Source: Ditylenchus dipsaci (lineage: Eukaryota > Nematoda > Chromadorea > Rhabditida > Anguinidae). From it: a DNA stretch of 64,000 nt. Below, piece after piece: positions 52,351 to 62,214 of this stretch (the first letter of the stretch is position 1; every line of letters begins with the position of its first letter). The position numbers and the translations under genes were made by a program. The stretch covers positions 58,839 to 122,838 of the forward strand of contig SADC01000386.1 in NCBI GenBank assembly GCA_004194705.1, read 5' to 3'. Below the pieces are notes generated by a model. The model saw nothing but the letters and a program-made list of their open reading frames with translations, ran no database searches and was not told where the DNA came from.

Positions 52351-53037
52351 TATATGCTAAAACCAATAGCACTATGAGAAAGCCTACTTCATTATGCGAA
52401 AACAATATGAATTTGAAATTTAAGTTTTTGATCAAATTCTTCTTACAGAATCCAAGAAACAAAGGTGCCAAAAAGTCAATTTATTTTAGGCTCATTTCTG
52501 AAAGTATCCAATAGGTATAGCGCAGAAAGGCGGCATCCTTTGATGGCAAAAATTTAGTGCCAGTACCACTCTTACATAAATCCATATAATAGGTATTCTT
52601 CTTTTTTCGATCTCTGGAGCTGAGCAAAAAGAGATGAATCTTGCTCGGAATTCTAACTCTCAGGCCACCTGCACCCCTTTCGGGGATTCACGTCGTTAAA
52701 AGTTAGCATTCAAAAGTTTTACTTGTACATTTTCTAAGTTTTTGCAATTGTTATACTCTTTATCAAAACCAAATTTTGACAGTATGGACGATTTGCTTGA
52801 AAAGCTGCCACCCTTGTTTTAATTTAAAATTCTACTCGAAAATTCGAATTTTACTATGACGCAAATGATTTGAAATTTGATAGTGAGTTATAAATTTCGA
52901 TGTAAGCAAAACAAGCCTGTTTGTGAACAAGTTTTGATGCTCAAAAAACGAAGCCTCACAAAAATTTGTTGAAAATACAACGACCGGCCGTTGTATCAGA
53001 ATAAATACGTTGAATGAGATTTACCGATTTATATTAA
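52351..53037. other. No gene; hairpin-element fragment
   Basis: 52610-52690 carries CTGGAGCTGAGCAAAAAG and CTGCACCCCTTTCGGGG, fragments of the hairpin-arm family. Around 52500-52540 a word matching the foldback at 45.6-46.0 kb occurs. Confidence 0.4.
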
Positions 53038-53268
53038 CACTCCGAGACCGATCGGCAGGTCGGTATACATCGGTATAAGTTATTGTAATCAGATACACAT
53101 AAATGAAAAGAAACTGAAAACGTCATTTTAGGATAGTCTGAAAAATGCTCTATTTACAACACGGTATATGACCCCTCAGAGCCACTTTTTTTGGAGAAAA
53201 AGTGATATTTGTGTTCTCCGTTGAATCTGCACCAAAATATACCGACCTGCCGATCGGTCTCGTGAGTG
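53038..53268. mobile_element. TTAA-flanked foldback MITE (piggyBac-like?)
   Basis: CACTCCGAGACCGATCGGCA with a right end complementary to CACTCACGAGACCGATCGGC; TTAA on both sides (53034-53037, 53269-53272). The CAC tip with TTAA suggests piggyBac more than Kolobok. Confidence 0.65.
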
Positions 53269-53466
53269 TTAAATAAAATTGTTTTAGCATAAAGTATGCA
53301 AAGTCAGATGGATCATTTACTGTTGCTGCGTGTCTGTACAAAGTTGAAAAATCATTTCTTACATTCTCTCACAAATGCTGCAAAAACTACATATCTAACT
53401 GCTTTTGTATATTTTCCGCTAGATGTTGACTGGACAAAAAACTGCAAAGAATCCAATGCTCAGCAG

Positions 53467-53582
53467 ACTTAGGCCTTATTGAACTGAAAGATATTGGCAG
53501 TAATGGGCAGTATGACGCGAAAATAACAGAAAAAATGTATGAGTGTGATAAAAAGAAGAAAAAAGCAAATAAATTTTTCTAA
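53467..53582 (+). CDS. Possible terminal exon of an unrecognised gene
   Basis: After CTCAGCAG an open frame reads LGLIELKDIGSNGQYDAKIT, EKMYECD, then a lysine run and stop; AATAATAAAAG follows immediately and could act as a polyadenylation signal. The exon needs one base carried from upstream, and no partner exon was found. Confidence 0.35.
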
Positions 53583-54549
53583 TAATAAAAGAGATTTGTT
53601 TTACTGTTTATTCTTAATTTTTTCGTACTGCTTTTTCGTTCGCTTTTTTGAATTAACAAAAAATTCTGAACTTCTGAAGTTTTAGAAATTTCGATTTTGA
53701 TTTCTAGATAATACCTAATAATCTCGAGATTTACTGAAAATTTTTTCAATTTCAGATGATTAAATAAATACTATGCCGACCCCATAATAAAAAGAGTGCA
53801 CGGTGTAGACAATTAGGCTTTAATAGCAGCATTCTGAAAAAAACCCTCATTAAGAAAGCATTTTTTTTTGAAATGATAATAAAAAAATTAAACGACTGCG
53901 AAAAAATATGGGGTGTCGGCAGGGTTGCCATTTCACCAGGAAAACCGCGCAATTTGCCAGATTTTTCGACCTTCAGGCAAGTTTTCGCCAGAAGATACTT
54001 ATTTTTGTATCTTTTACCAGTGTTGCAGATATTTCAAGACATTGAAAAAAATAGATGTCTACAGACAGTTCGGATGCTAACTCTCCTGAAAAAAGCGCAG
54101 AAAACCAATTGGAAAACTTTTCAAATTTCTGATGCAATACTCGGTAAAATACAAAAAGCAATTCACCGAAGCAAGCAAAAAAGGCAACAACCAATTTTAT
54201 CAAAGAGCCTGTGACCAGCATCTGGCCTTCATAAAAGCGGTGAAAAAACCATCAAAGATTATAACAATGACAAGAAGCACAAGAAGATGTCGTAAACAAG
54301 AATCAGCCAAGCCAAAAGCGTAAAAACAGTAATTTTTCCGATAAATTTTTGCTGATTTTGATCATGTAAAGGCTGACGAATCTTTATTATCTTGAACTGA
54401 TTTGTTGGAAGAAATAAACCTGGTGAAAAATATGTACAGTGAAGTTTTAACGGTGGAACATAAGTTCTGAATAAATTTCAATGCCATATTTCTTATTACT
54501 TTATTATCATATCTCTTATCTGTTGATACTATTTTGTAGCCCTGCATCT
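53583..54549. other. Unassigned; possible degraded coding near 54.0-54.3 kb
   Basis: Overlapping frames between 53980 and 54320 give lysine-rich peptides (KYKKQFTEASKKGNNQFYQR), but no single frame or splice model holds. It may be a decayed gene; not accepted. Confidence 0.35.
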
Positions 54550-54830
54550 CCTCTTTAAATGGCTTATTGTTTTAGCTTATTATTGGATAAGTCACCATTT
54601 GGGTCCAAACACTTGTCTGGTCGTTTTAAGAAGAATACCAGCGCTTTCATCACTTTAATTGGTCAAATGTTATATTGAATTTTGATAATCACGACAAAAA
54701 ATTTGCACCATGTTGTAGCGCAGCTCAGGAGCTACAAAACCATCTTACAGAATATTTTTGAAATTTCAGTGTTGAGATATGGCATTTTGAAAAAGACCAA
54801 TTTCTTGAAAAAAAAAAGAAGACGTTTTTC
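54550..54830. repeat. One arm of the 30.4-kb foldback family
   Basis: GATAAGTCACCATTTGGGTC, CCAAACACTTGTCTGGTCG and TTGTAGCGCAGCTCAGGAGC match the arm of the element at 30438-32044. The second arm is missing. Confidence 0.6.
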
Positions 54831-54834
54831 GAAA

Positions 54835-55036
54835 AAGGGTGTCGGATAAACGAGGTTTGCTTTTTAATGATGAAATTGCAGGATTTTCAAAAAACGATCG
54901 GCAAAATCGGAATCCTGACGATATTTACGACCAGACTGTAAAACAGAACTTTGAAAAATCTTCAAAAATTGATAAAAAAAGTGTCGGACCCAAGGCTGGA
55001 CGAACTTTTGGGGGTGTCGATAACCCAGGTTGACTG
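54835..55036. mobile_element. Possible worn pogo-type element
   Basis: GGGTGTCGGATAAACGAGG at the left and GGGGGTGTCGATAACCCAGG then TTGACTGTA at the right share the family style, but the left tip is not recognisable. Confidence 0.35.
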
Positions 55037-55274
55037 TACTTCTATTTTAACTTTCAGTTATGCACAAGTGTGACTGACATTACAGCACGGTATAGCCGAC
55101 ACAACATTTTTGAAATAATCAGATTGAATAAAAATAAATGAAACAATCATTTTGTCATCTTTTACGAGAGTAGCCCAAAAAAATTCAATTTCAACTCAGT
55201 AATACCTAATAGCTACTCAATAATACACCCCCGCTCCAAAATTGACTTTTTAGGAGTGTTTGAAACGCTTTTCG

Positions 55275-55490
55275 AGTAGTTTATTATCTCTAATTAGCGC
55301 CCCCTCTCTAATAATCGCCCCTTCTCTACTTTCAGGGTCTGTATCTTAGGATACAGTAAATATTTGCAGAGCTGTTTTTTTGCATTTTCTTGACCCCTAC
55401 GAGCTTTACTGATTTGCTTGGGCTTAAATTTTCCGATTTCCGGAGGGTTGAAAAACAAGCGCCCCTGGACGCTTAATAGAAATAATACTT
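55275..55490. mobile_element. CCGTA-family element without clear tips
   Basis: TATCTCTAATTAGCGCCCCC, TCTCTAATAATCGCCCC at the left and GCGCCCCTGGACGCTTAATA at the right carry the GCGCCCC word of the family. The outermost CCGTA bases are degraded at both ends. Confidence 0.5.
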
Positions 55491-55639
55491 TTGCTATGAA
55501 GATGATTTGAAAGGGATTGTTGGCTGCATGTAGAAACTCTGGCATGCAATTTTCCAATCATCCATCCAAAATTTCTCGAGTTATATTTCTTTTCAGGTAT
55601 GCTTCGGTGCTCATCTCAACCACACACTTACCTTCAAGA

Positions 55640-56090
55640 TGATTTGGAGAAATCGCTGACTGTGAATGTGCATGAAGGAACCTTTTTTGCTCAGTTTAGT
55701 TAAGCAAATGCAAATATATCAAAATAAAATATGTTACTGTCAACTAGTTTTCGAACTGTCTGATTGGTTATCATCAAAACATCTGACTATTAAAAAGTTG
55801 CAGGGCCACTCAAGTAATTAGCCTGACTTCAAAGAGTAACAACTATATTCCATACGCGATTTTTAAAAGTAGTTTTACCGTCTGTCTTTATTTAAACGTT
55901 TTGAAAAATTAATTAAAAATTAAACCATAACACAAATTACATCATGTAATATGGATCATTGCTGTAATAGCTGGACTATTGGCATTCTAGTTTGTTGACT
56001 GTAACAGTGGCTTCACAGGAAGATTGGCTTATCACACTTTCTTTACCAGTAGGTTCAGCCATGACTATTGCCTAAAAATAATTGTTGAGC
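55640..56090 (-). pseudogene. Duplicate of the coiled-coil gene's last exon and 3' flank
   Basis: The minus-strand piece at about 56073-55970 reads AEPTGKESVISQSSCEATVT and then VNKLE, matching the last exon at 24492-24376, followed by a premature stop, after which the VQLLQQ ending appears only in another frame. The sequence downstream (AATTAGCCTGACTTCAAAGA, AAAGTAGTTTTAC) also matches the region after the 24-kb gene, so the duplication covered the 3' untranslated DNA. It lacks the MITE present at 23982-24115. Confidence 0.7.
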
Positions 56091-56526
56091 AGGCGTTTAC
56101 ACATCGTATCCCGCATTTTAAAACAGTTTTTAAAATGATATTCAAAACGAATCCCCACAGTCATTTCTTTAACGATATAATCTGTTGCAGGTGAATACCA
56201 TACAAATCAGAATCTCTCTGCAACTTTTGTCTTGAAAAAGATTTCTATTATATGGATAGCGTTAAATGGGTACCAATTAGAGTTGGCCCATTAGAGTTGG
56301 TACCCCATTAGAGTCCATTAGAGTTTAAGGACGCTTTCTAGTTTTTAAATTTTCTAAATTTTTTAAAGTTTTGGTACTAAATTGTAGCCCGAATGTCAGC
56401 TACATTTTCGTACCACAATTTCTAGAAAAATAGAAAAAATTTAGCTCTAAACTTTAAAAGAGCTCACTCTCACACTTTTTTATCACCGTAGAACACAGGG
56501 TGAGCACCTTTCATAGTTTACAACTA
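56091..56526. other. Unassigned sequence
   Basis: Contains small direct repeats (CCCATTAGAGT-type words near 56275-56325). An inverted relation exists between the TAGCTCTAAACTT region near 56445 and one near 56840, so the CCGTA element that follows may lie within a larger decayed foldback. Confidence 0.35.
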
Positions 56527-56764
56527 CCGTATAACCTCTTTAAACGGGCACCCCTACAGTTAACCTTTTCAAATTTGCTTTGCTTTTTTAACCGCAATAT
56601 TGTTTATTTTTCGAAACGGACGACCACTCATTTTCTAGAGTTTGTGAAGCTCTACAAAATAAGTGGTCGTCGTTTCGAAAAATAAAAAATATTGAGGTTA
56701 AAAAAGCAAAGCAAATTTGAAAAAACGTTAACTGTAGGGGTGCCGTTTAATAGAGGTTATACGG
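56527..56764. mobile_element. CCGTA-tip foldback MITE
   Basis: CCGTATAACCTCTTTAAACG and its complement, centre CGACCACTCATTTTCTAGAG mirrored. Sister of 33597-33832; both show the uninterrupted site of the insertion seen at 3936-4240. Confidence 0.75.
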
Positions 56765-56997
56765 TTATTTTTTTTGTTTTTTTAAACCGAAATGTAGCTG
56801 ATATTCGGAGCTACAATTTGTACCGCAACTTTAAAAAATATAGAAAAATTTAGATCTAAAAAGCGGTCCTAAAATGCTGATGGTGAAATTAGTGAACGGT
56901 GAAAATAGTGACGGGGAAAATAGGTGACGGTCGAGGAGTTGATGTACCGAACTCCGGCCCGATTTCCCGCTTGTTGAAAAAGGATATGACCGATGTA

Positions 56998-57043
56998 ATA
57001 TCACCGGTCATAATCTAGATTATGACCGGTGATATTACCATTG
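56998..57043. repeat. 46-bp perfect palindrome
   Basis: GTAATATCACCGGTCATAAT followed by TCTAGATT and the complement. Short hairpin-forming sequence at the left border of the tandem arrays. Confidence 0.6.
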
Positions 57044-57044
57044 C

Positions 57045-58015
57045 CCAACTCTAGTGTAGTATATGATTACTAAGTGGCCTGGTAGGGTGGGTAAGTGGCC
57101 TGTTAGGTGGGTGGCCAGCTAGGTAGGTCGATGGCTAAGTAGGGTATGCAGGGGGCCTGGAAGGCTAGGTAACTGACCGTCTAGGGTGAGTAGGTGGCCT
57201 GAATAAGTTCGTATTGACCTGGTATGGTAGGTAAGTGACCTGGTAGGGTACATAGGTGGAATGGTAGGGATGGTAGGTTGGGTCTCAAAGAACCAGCGTG
57301 GACCTAAACTAGCAACGTGGGTGGGTGCCAGCAAAAATGCAGGTATCGGCGCCAGTGATATCTGACACCAAGATACCGATGCGGCCAGAACTACCAGCGG
57401 GTACCCAAACCATTAGATGGGTGCCCGAACTCCGTAGACATACCCGAACAACCAGGACCGGGCCCAAACCACATGAACACAGCCGAACCGCTAAGATGGG
57501 CCAAAACCACGTGGCACACCCGAACCACCACGATATAGGTACGAACCAATTGGGCACACCCAAACAACCAGGATCGGCCCGAACCACCAACGGGCACCCG
57601 AACCATGTATATGGGGCTTGAACCACCAGTATAAGGCCGAGCTACGTGTACACACCCGAACCTTCAGAAAAGTGTCCTAATCAACGTGGATACACCCAAA
57701 CCACCATGATCAGCCCCCGAAAACCAGGATGGCAAGTATCGGCGACAGCGCAGCTGGCAGGTAGAGGACGAATTTTTATCGGCGCCATCGAAAGTGCAAA
57801 GTATGGAAACCACTAGCGAGTACTTGAAGAACGTGGATGGGGCCAAAACCACCAGAGGCTATCGAAACCACGTGGATAGGGCCCGAAACACTAGAATCTA
57901 CCCGACCATGTGAATAGTGCCGAACCACCAGACCCGAAACACCAGCGGGTACCCCAACCACGTGAATGGGCCCCGAACGACCAGAGGGGGTCCCGAGCCA
58001 CCAGCGTAGTCTCGA
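57045..58015. repeat. Two adjoining degenerate minisatellite-like arrays
   Basis: 57045-57290 is made of G-rich units like GGTAGGGTGGGTAAGTGGCC. From about 57395 to 58015 the units are C/A-rich, like CCCGAACCACCAGCGGGTAC, 15-40 bp apart with variable spacers. Both strands give open frames because stops are rare in the unit, so these are not evidence of a protein. Confidence 0.6.
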
Positions 58016-58121
58016 CGCACTTTAAACACCCAACGAACGGCGGCATTTGCCGCTGCGCGCTCCTAGTCACTTATTAGTTATCCAATTAAATTAAACAAGT
58101 TTGCGAGATCTCCTTGTTGGT

Positions 58122-58355
58122 CAACCCACCTGTCTCAGCTGAGCAATAGCTTGTACAGCATTAGCCAGTTTGCATCCACCACAAATCCAGCCATTTTCTC
58201 AATGTTAGCTAACTTCAGATTCTTCTTTTTGTCAGCAAGTAGTTGATGTTGTTGTATAGCTTGTTGCTGGTTCAACTTGGCTATAGTAGCTTCTAAGACC
58301 AACTGTTCTGCCTTCTCCACAGCTTTATGCATGCTTAGAGAGTGCACAGAACTTG
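58122..58355 (-). pseudogene. Duplicate fragment of the coiled-coil exon
   Basis: Nearly identical to about 25452-25688, from the donor side through HSLSMHKAVEKAEQLVLEAT. A 1-bp deletion (near 58170) shifts the frame in VVDAKLANAV. Homology ends exactly at CACAGAACTT, where a CAGTC-type end (GTTCGTTATTGAGAGAG words) begins. This is a broken copy. Confidence 0.75.
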
Positions 58356-58508
58356 GGACCGCCTCTATGTGTTCGTTATTGAGAGAGTTCGTTATTGAGA
58401 AGGTCCTTATAAGTACTTTATCGAAAATCCAACCAAACCAAATCAAAAAAAGTGTTCGTTATTGAGAGAGTTTGTTATTCAGGGGTTCGTTATTGGGAGA
58501 GTCGACTG
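58356..58508. mobile_element. One end of a pogo-type element
   Basis: GTTCGTTATTGAGAGAGTTC occurs twice and similar words follow, ending GAGAGTCGACTG with TA. The opposite tip is missing or lies inside the truncated coiled-coil fragment. Confidence 0.55.
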
Positions 58509-58510
58509 TA

Positions 58511-59325
58511 TTGTTATTTATCATTTTTCATAATTGTATCCGCGAAAAAAAATATTTCTGTGAAATTAAGCGACTTAAAAAAATAAAACCCATATATGGC
58601 ATACCGGTCAATTTTTTTATTGGTCTCCGCCCTGTTATTATTTCGCGATTTTTGAAACTAGGCTTAGGCAAAGGTTGGTCAGCCTATGTTAGGGAAACCT
58701 GAACTATCTAAAATGTTCGATTCCCTTTTTTCGACATTTTTGTCTCTTGACGCCTTAATATGGCAGATCTGAGTTTTAAATTCTTTCTTTGAGCGTTTTC
58801 ATTTTTAATTTTTTGACTAAAATTCTGCCCAATAAAATTTTTACATGTTTTAATCATTTTTCTACAAAAAGTTATTCTTCTACAACAAGAAAGAGGCTTG
58901 CGTATGAAAAATTAAAATAAATTTTGTCTCGGTAGATCAAGCTGATATAGCTGTGGTGAAAAAGGAGGTGGTGGTGCCTTTGATCAAGTTCAAGTGCTCC
59001 ATAAAGAAAAATGTAAAAAACATAAATGTGACTTTATTTCTTCATTTTTTTTCTCAAAAGTAGATAGCAATACAACCCAGTAAAGTGTCGGTTTGGCCTT
59101 AGTAGGAGGACTCGAACATTTTAGATAGTTCAGGTTTCCCCTAACATAGGCTGACCAACCTTTGCCTAAGCCTAGTTTCAAAAAAATCGCGAAATAATAA
59201 CAGGGCGGAGACCAATAAAAAAATTGACCGGTATGCCATATATGGGTTTTATTTTTTTAAGTCGCTTAATTTTACAGAAATATTTTTTTTTTCGCGGATA
59301 CATTATGAAAAATGATAAATAACAA
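58511..59325. mobile_element. Foldback element with ~215-bp arms, TA target site
   Basis: TTGTTATTTATCATTTTTCA, CATATATGGCATACCGGTC and GGCAAAGGTTGGTCAGCC are all mirrored in the right arm. TA flanks (58509-58510, 59326-59327). The centre is unique and AT-rich. Its left flank is the pogo-type end above. Confidence 0.75.
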
Positions 59326-59394
59326 TACTTGACAAGAAAAAAGCCATTTTACTTCTTATCTTTATTTGACTTGGCTTAAGCTTGATCCCCTTGT

Positions 59395-59522
59395 TGTTTG
59401 TTACTGTTTCTTAAACCTGTTTCTAAAACAACACTTCTTAAACATGTTTTTCTTCCTGTTTCTATTGTTTCTTTAATAAATTTCTTTGAAAATTAAGTGT
59501 AACGTTATTTTAAGACCACCCT
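59395..59522 (-). repeat. End fragment of a mariner-like element
   Basis: Ends GTAACGTTATTTTAAGACCA then CCCTG with TA, the complement of the left end of the mariner relic at 60880, including the TTTCTTTAATAAATTTCTTT inner part. The remainder of that copy is missing. Confidence 0.6.
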
Positions 59523-60444
59523 GTAGTATTGTTAATACGGTTCGAGTAGGATTAGTAGTTTTTCAATACTATTATTTTATTATTTTTACTACTTTTTTTT
59601 TCTAACGTACTCTCACTGCCCACGCCTAAGCCTAAAGAAGTAGTATTTAAAATACTACTCCTCTTTAAAGTAGTATTTGCAATACTATGCAGGACCGGTT
59701 TTCGGGCCAGGAGTGAATTCTTTGCTCCGGCCATATTTCACAGGAAAAAAAGAGTATTTTTCGAAAATTCCAGTTTCGGTATTTTTCCAGATTTAAAAAA
59801 GTGGTACACTCAGATCACTGCATATAACAGAAAAAGTTTAATTATGAGAAAATTATTTAAGTATCGTCAAGTCTATTTAAAGTGGCCTCCTAAAGCAAAA
59901 CTGAAAAATTGATGGCACTAAGAGAGACCTGACTGAATTATACATACTTGTAAGGTACATGCAAGAGCTAAACACTTTAGATGGATATTTTTTTTTCAAA
60001 AAGAAAAGGAAAACAAGGTGTATGTAGCAATTAAATCCATACAGTTGATGCTCTTCACAGGACAAGCTAAAGAAGAGGCAAAGGCTGTTATTATAAGCCT
60101 TTGCCTAAAAATAGTGTTATTATTGAGCAAGAGGACTTGCTTTACTCATTCTAAATCTTTTAGAGGAGGGGTGAAAGCTGATAAAAAAGGTCAAAGCTGT
60201 TAAAGACAATTAAGGTAGTCGAATGGGGTGAAACCTCTAAAAATTTCGACTTCTCTTTAGGTGGTTAAAGTAGACAGCTTAATCCATCAAAACAAGTGGT
60301 TAAGATGGTTGAGCCAGGTGATCCAAGTACCATCCCGATGCTACATTACCAACTTTTACAAAGACCGACTCGCTACCCCAACTCGTTACAGTACCACCTT
60401 GTTACACAGTATCGACTCGTTACAGGGCCACACCAACTCGTCAT
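59523..60444. other. No gene; repeat fragments
   Basis: 59693-59735 resembles 5920-5965 (CGGTTTTC, GGCCAGG, CTCCGGCCA). Around 60340-60440 there is a loose ACTCGTTAC/ACTCGTCAT repeat into which a Merlin element inserted. Confidence 0.4.
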
Positions 60445-60779
60445 GGTACTTTTACGGTTGGTCCCCCCCCCCCATTTTTTCAATCTTATTTTTCGCAATG
60501 GAGAAAGCCTGTTAGAAAGACTGCCTGAAGAATATACGCATTTGACAGTGAATCACTCATACAACTTCGTAGATCCGGACACTGGATCTCACACGCAGAC
60601 TGTAGAATCTACTTGGCAGAAATTCAAGCGTCGGCACAAGCATGAATATGGTACACATCGCTCCGTCTTCAACAGCTATGTGTCAGATTTTGTTAATAAA
60701 TAAAGAATTTGTTTGATGAATGTTAGTAATAAATTAGTGATAGTCGCAAAATGGGGGGGGGACCAACCGTAGAAGTACC
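60445..60779 (+). mobile_element. Merlin element, internally deleted, with 8-bp duplication
   Basis: GGTACTTTTACGGTTGGTCC and the complement of GGTACTTCTACGGTTGGTCC, each followed by a run of C or G; CTCGTCAT flanks both sides (60437-60444, 60780-60787). At 335 bp it is a deletion derivative that kept the transposase C terminus. Confidence 0.85.
60475..60703 (+). pseudogene. C-terminal end of an ISXO2/Merlin-type transposase
   Basis: The frame reads LTVNHSYNFVDPDTGSHTQT, VESTWQKFKRRHKHEYGTH and SYVSDFVNK then stop. The VNHS..FVDP.TG.HTQ.VE..W motif is typical of ISXO2-like transposases, the DDE type of the Merlin superfamily (family knowledge); the glutamate before W is the usual third catalytic residue. 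The catalytic aspartates upstream are deleted, so it cannot act. Confidence 0.8.
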
Positions 60780-60879
60780 CTCGTCATTAAGATGCCAACT
60801 CGTCATTATTTTATTTTTTTGTCTCGTTACACAATATTGTTTGAGGGTTGGGCAAGGCTGTTGATCAATTTAAACCTTA

Positions 60880-61945
60880 CAGGGTGGTCTTAAAATAACG
60901 TTACACTAACTTTTCAAAGAAATTTATTAAAGAAACAATAGATAACAACGAGTGCAATAAAATTTATTCAAAATGACCACATTGGCATTGATAGGATCCT
61001 TTAAGCGCTTTGGAAAATTGTCGACGATCTTAACCAAAGTCTCCAAATCGATTTCTTTTCAAGCCTTTTTTAACGCCTTTTTCAGAGATTCAACGTTCGG
61101 GTGAGGCTTCTTCCATGCTTTTTCTTCGAGGATACTCCACACTGAGTAATCCATCGGTTGAGATCCTGACTGTTCGGTGGCCATTCGCCGGTTGGAACTC
61201 GGCAATGATGGCCGACCGTGACGACATCGGGGCAATTCTCGCGTAGCCAATCTTGAGTTTCGTACGCCTTGTGTCCGGGAGCACCGTCTTGCTGGAACCT
61301 CCAAACATCGTCTCCAAAAGCATTGTTGGTCCACGGAATGAGATTCACGTTGAGCATATCCATTGTAAACGTAGCGATCGATATTCGTCTTCTGGTCCAC
61401 AAACACCAATGGAGTCTTGCCTCCAGCGGAAATGGCTCCCCAAACCATGACTGACTCGGTCTTCTGAGTTCGTTCAACGGCTCTTTCTTCAGTATCGGGC
61501 TGTTCTTGCGCCCAGATTCGATCGTTTGAGGATTTGTTCATCTTAAGATCCTTTCGAAGAATTTCCCATGCTTGAGTTGAGCAACACCAAGCTTTTTCGC
61601 CAATTTTCTTTTCGAGTTTGCCTTGGTAGTCGGTTTCTTCGAATCATACCCTTAGCTCTCTGGATATTCTTCTTGCTTCTAGCAGTTTTTTTTCGTCCTC
61701 TTCCCGTTCGGTCTTTGTTGGATCCAGTTTCTTCAGATCGATTAAAAGCACGAGATACCATCATTGGCGTGATATCGAGAAATCTTGCTATTTCACGCTA
61801 TTTCACGCACACCACGGCCTGCTTATGAGCTCTAATAATTGCGGGTCTCAGATCTTTCATTATAAACGCTAAAAATAATATACAATGCAAAATATCGTTG
61901 TATTTAAATCGAATGAAAAAAGTTTTCAAGTGTAACGTCACTCTG
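60880..61945 (-). mobile_element. Mariner-type element, decayed, TA target site
   Basis: CAGGGTGGTCTTAAAATAAC at the left and CAGAGTGACGTTACACTTG (read inward) at the right, TA on both sides. The inverted ends share CGTTACACT with an insertion difference. The interior codes for a mariner transposase on the minus strand. Confidence 0.8.
61050..61860 (-). pseudogene. Mariner transposase pseudogene
   Basis: From the 5' side on the minus strand: a helix-turn-helix part (MMVSRAFNRSEETGSNKDRT), then VMVWGAISAGGKTPLVFVDQ, then after a shift FQQDGAPGHKAYETQDWLRE, then WPPNSQDLN and, in another frame, DYSVWSILEEKAWKKPHPNV. These are the ordered mariner DDE-core blocks. At least three frame changes and a stop show it is dead. 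Homologous intact proteins are about 340 residues (family knowledge), close to the span here. Confidence 0.85.
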
Positions 61946-62131
61946 TATTTTCAGAGTAATAAGTGTCCTCCGCCAATTCCAAATTTGGAGATGCCACTGC
62001 GTTCAAAAAACATGGTCCTTTAAGGAAGATTTTGACTTAAGCAAACAAATTTTTTAGAAAAATGATTTTTGATAAATGAAAAAGTAGAAAAACTGACCTG
62101 CCTCAAGCTATAGATTTTTTTTTATCATATA

Positions 62132-62214
62132 CAGTCGAAGCTTTATATAACGACGCTCTTTAAACGACTCGGTCTAGCCGGCGTCGTTGAGAGTCGTTAT
62201 GAGAGCTTGAACTG
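62132..62214. mobile_element. Pogo-type foldback MITE, TA target site
   Basis: CAGTCGAAGCTTTATATAAC with TA flanks; the words AACGACGCT and AACGACTC are mirrored at the right. 83 bp in all. Confidence 0.75.

Noticed and set aside
57309..57626. Overlapping 70-105 codon frames on both strands
   Set aside because: They lie in a degenerate tandem array whose unit lacks stops; tryptophan/glycine periodicity follows the DNA repeat.
61253..61454. Plus-strand frames within the mariner relic
   Set aside because: They are opposite-strand shadows of the transposase.
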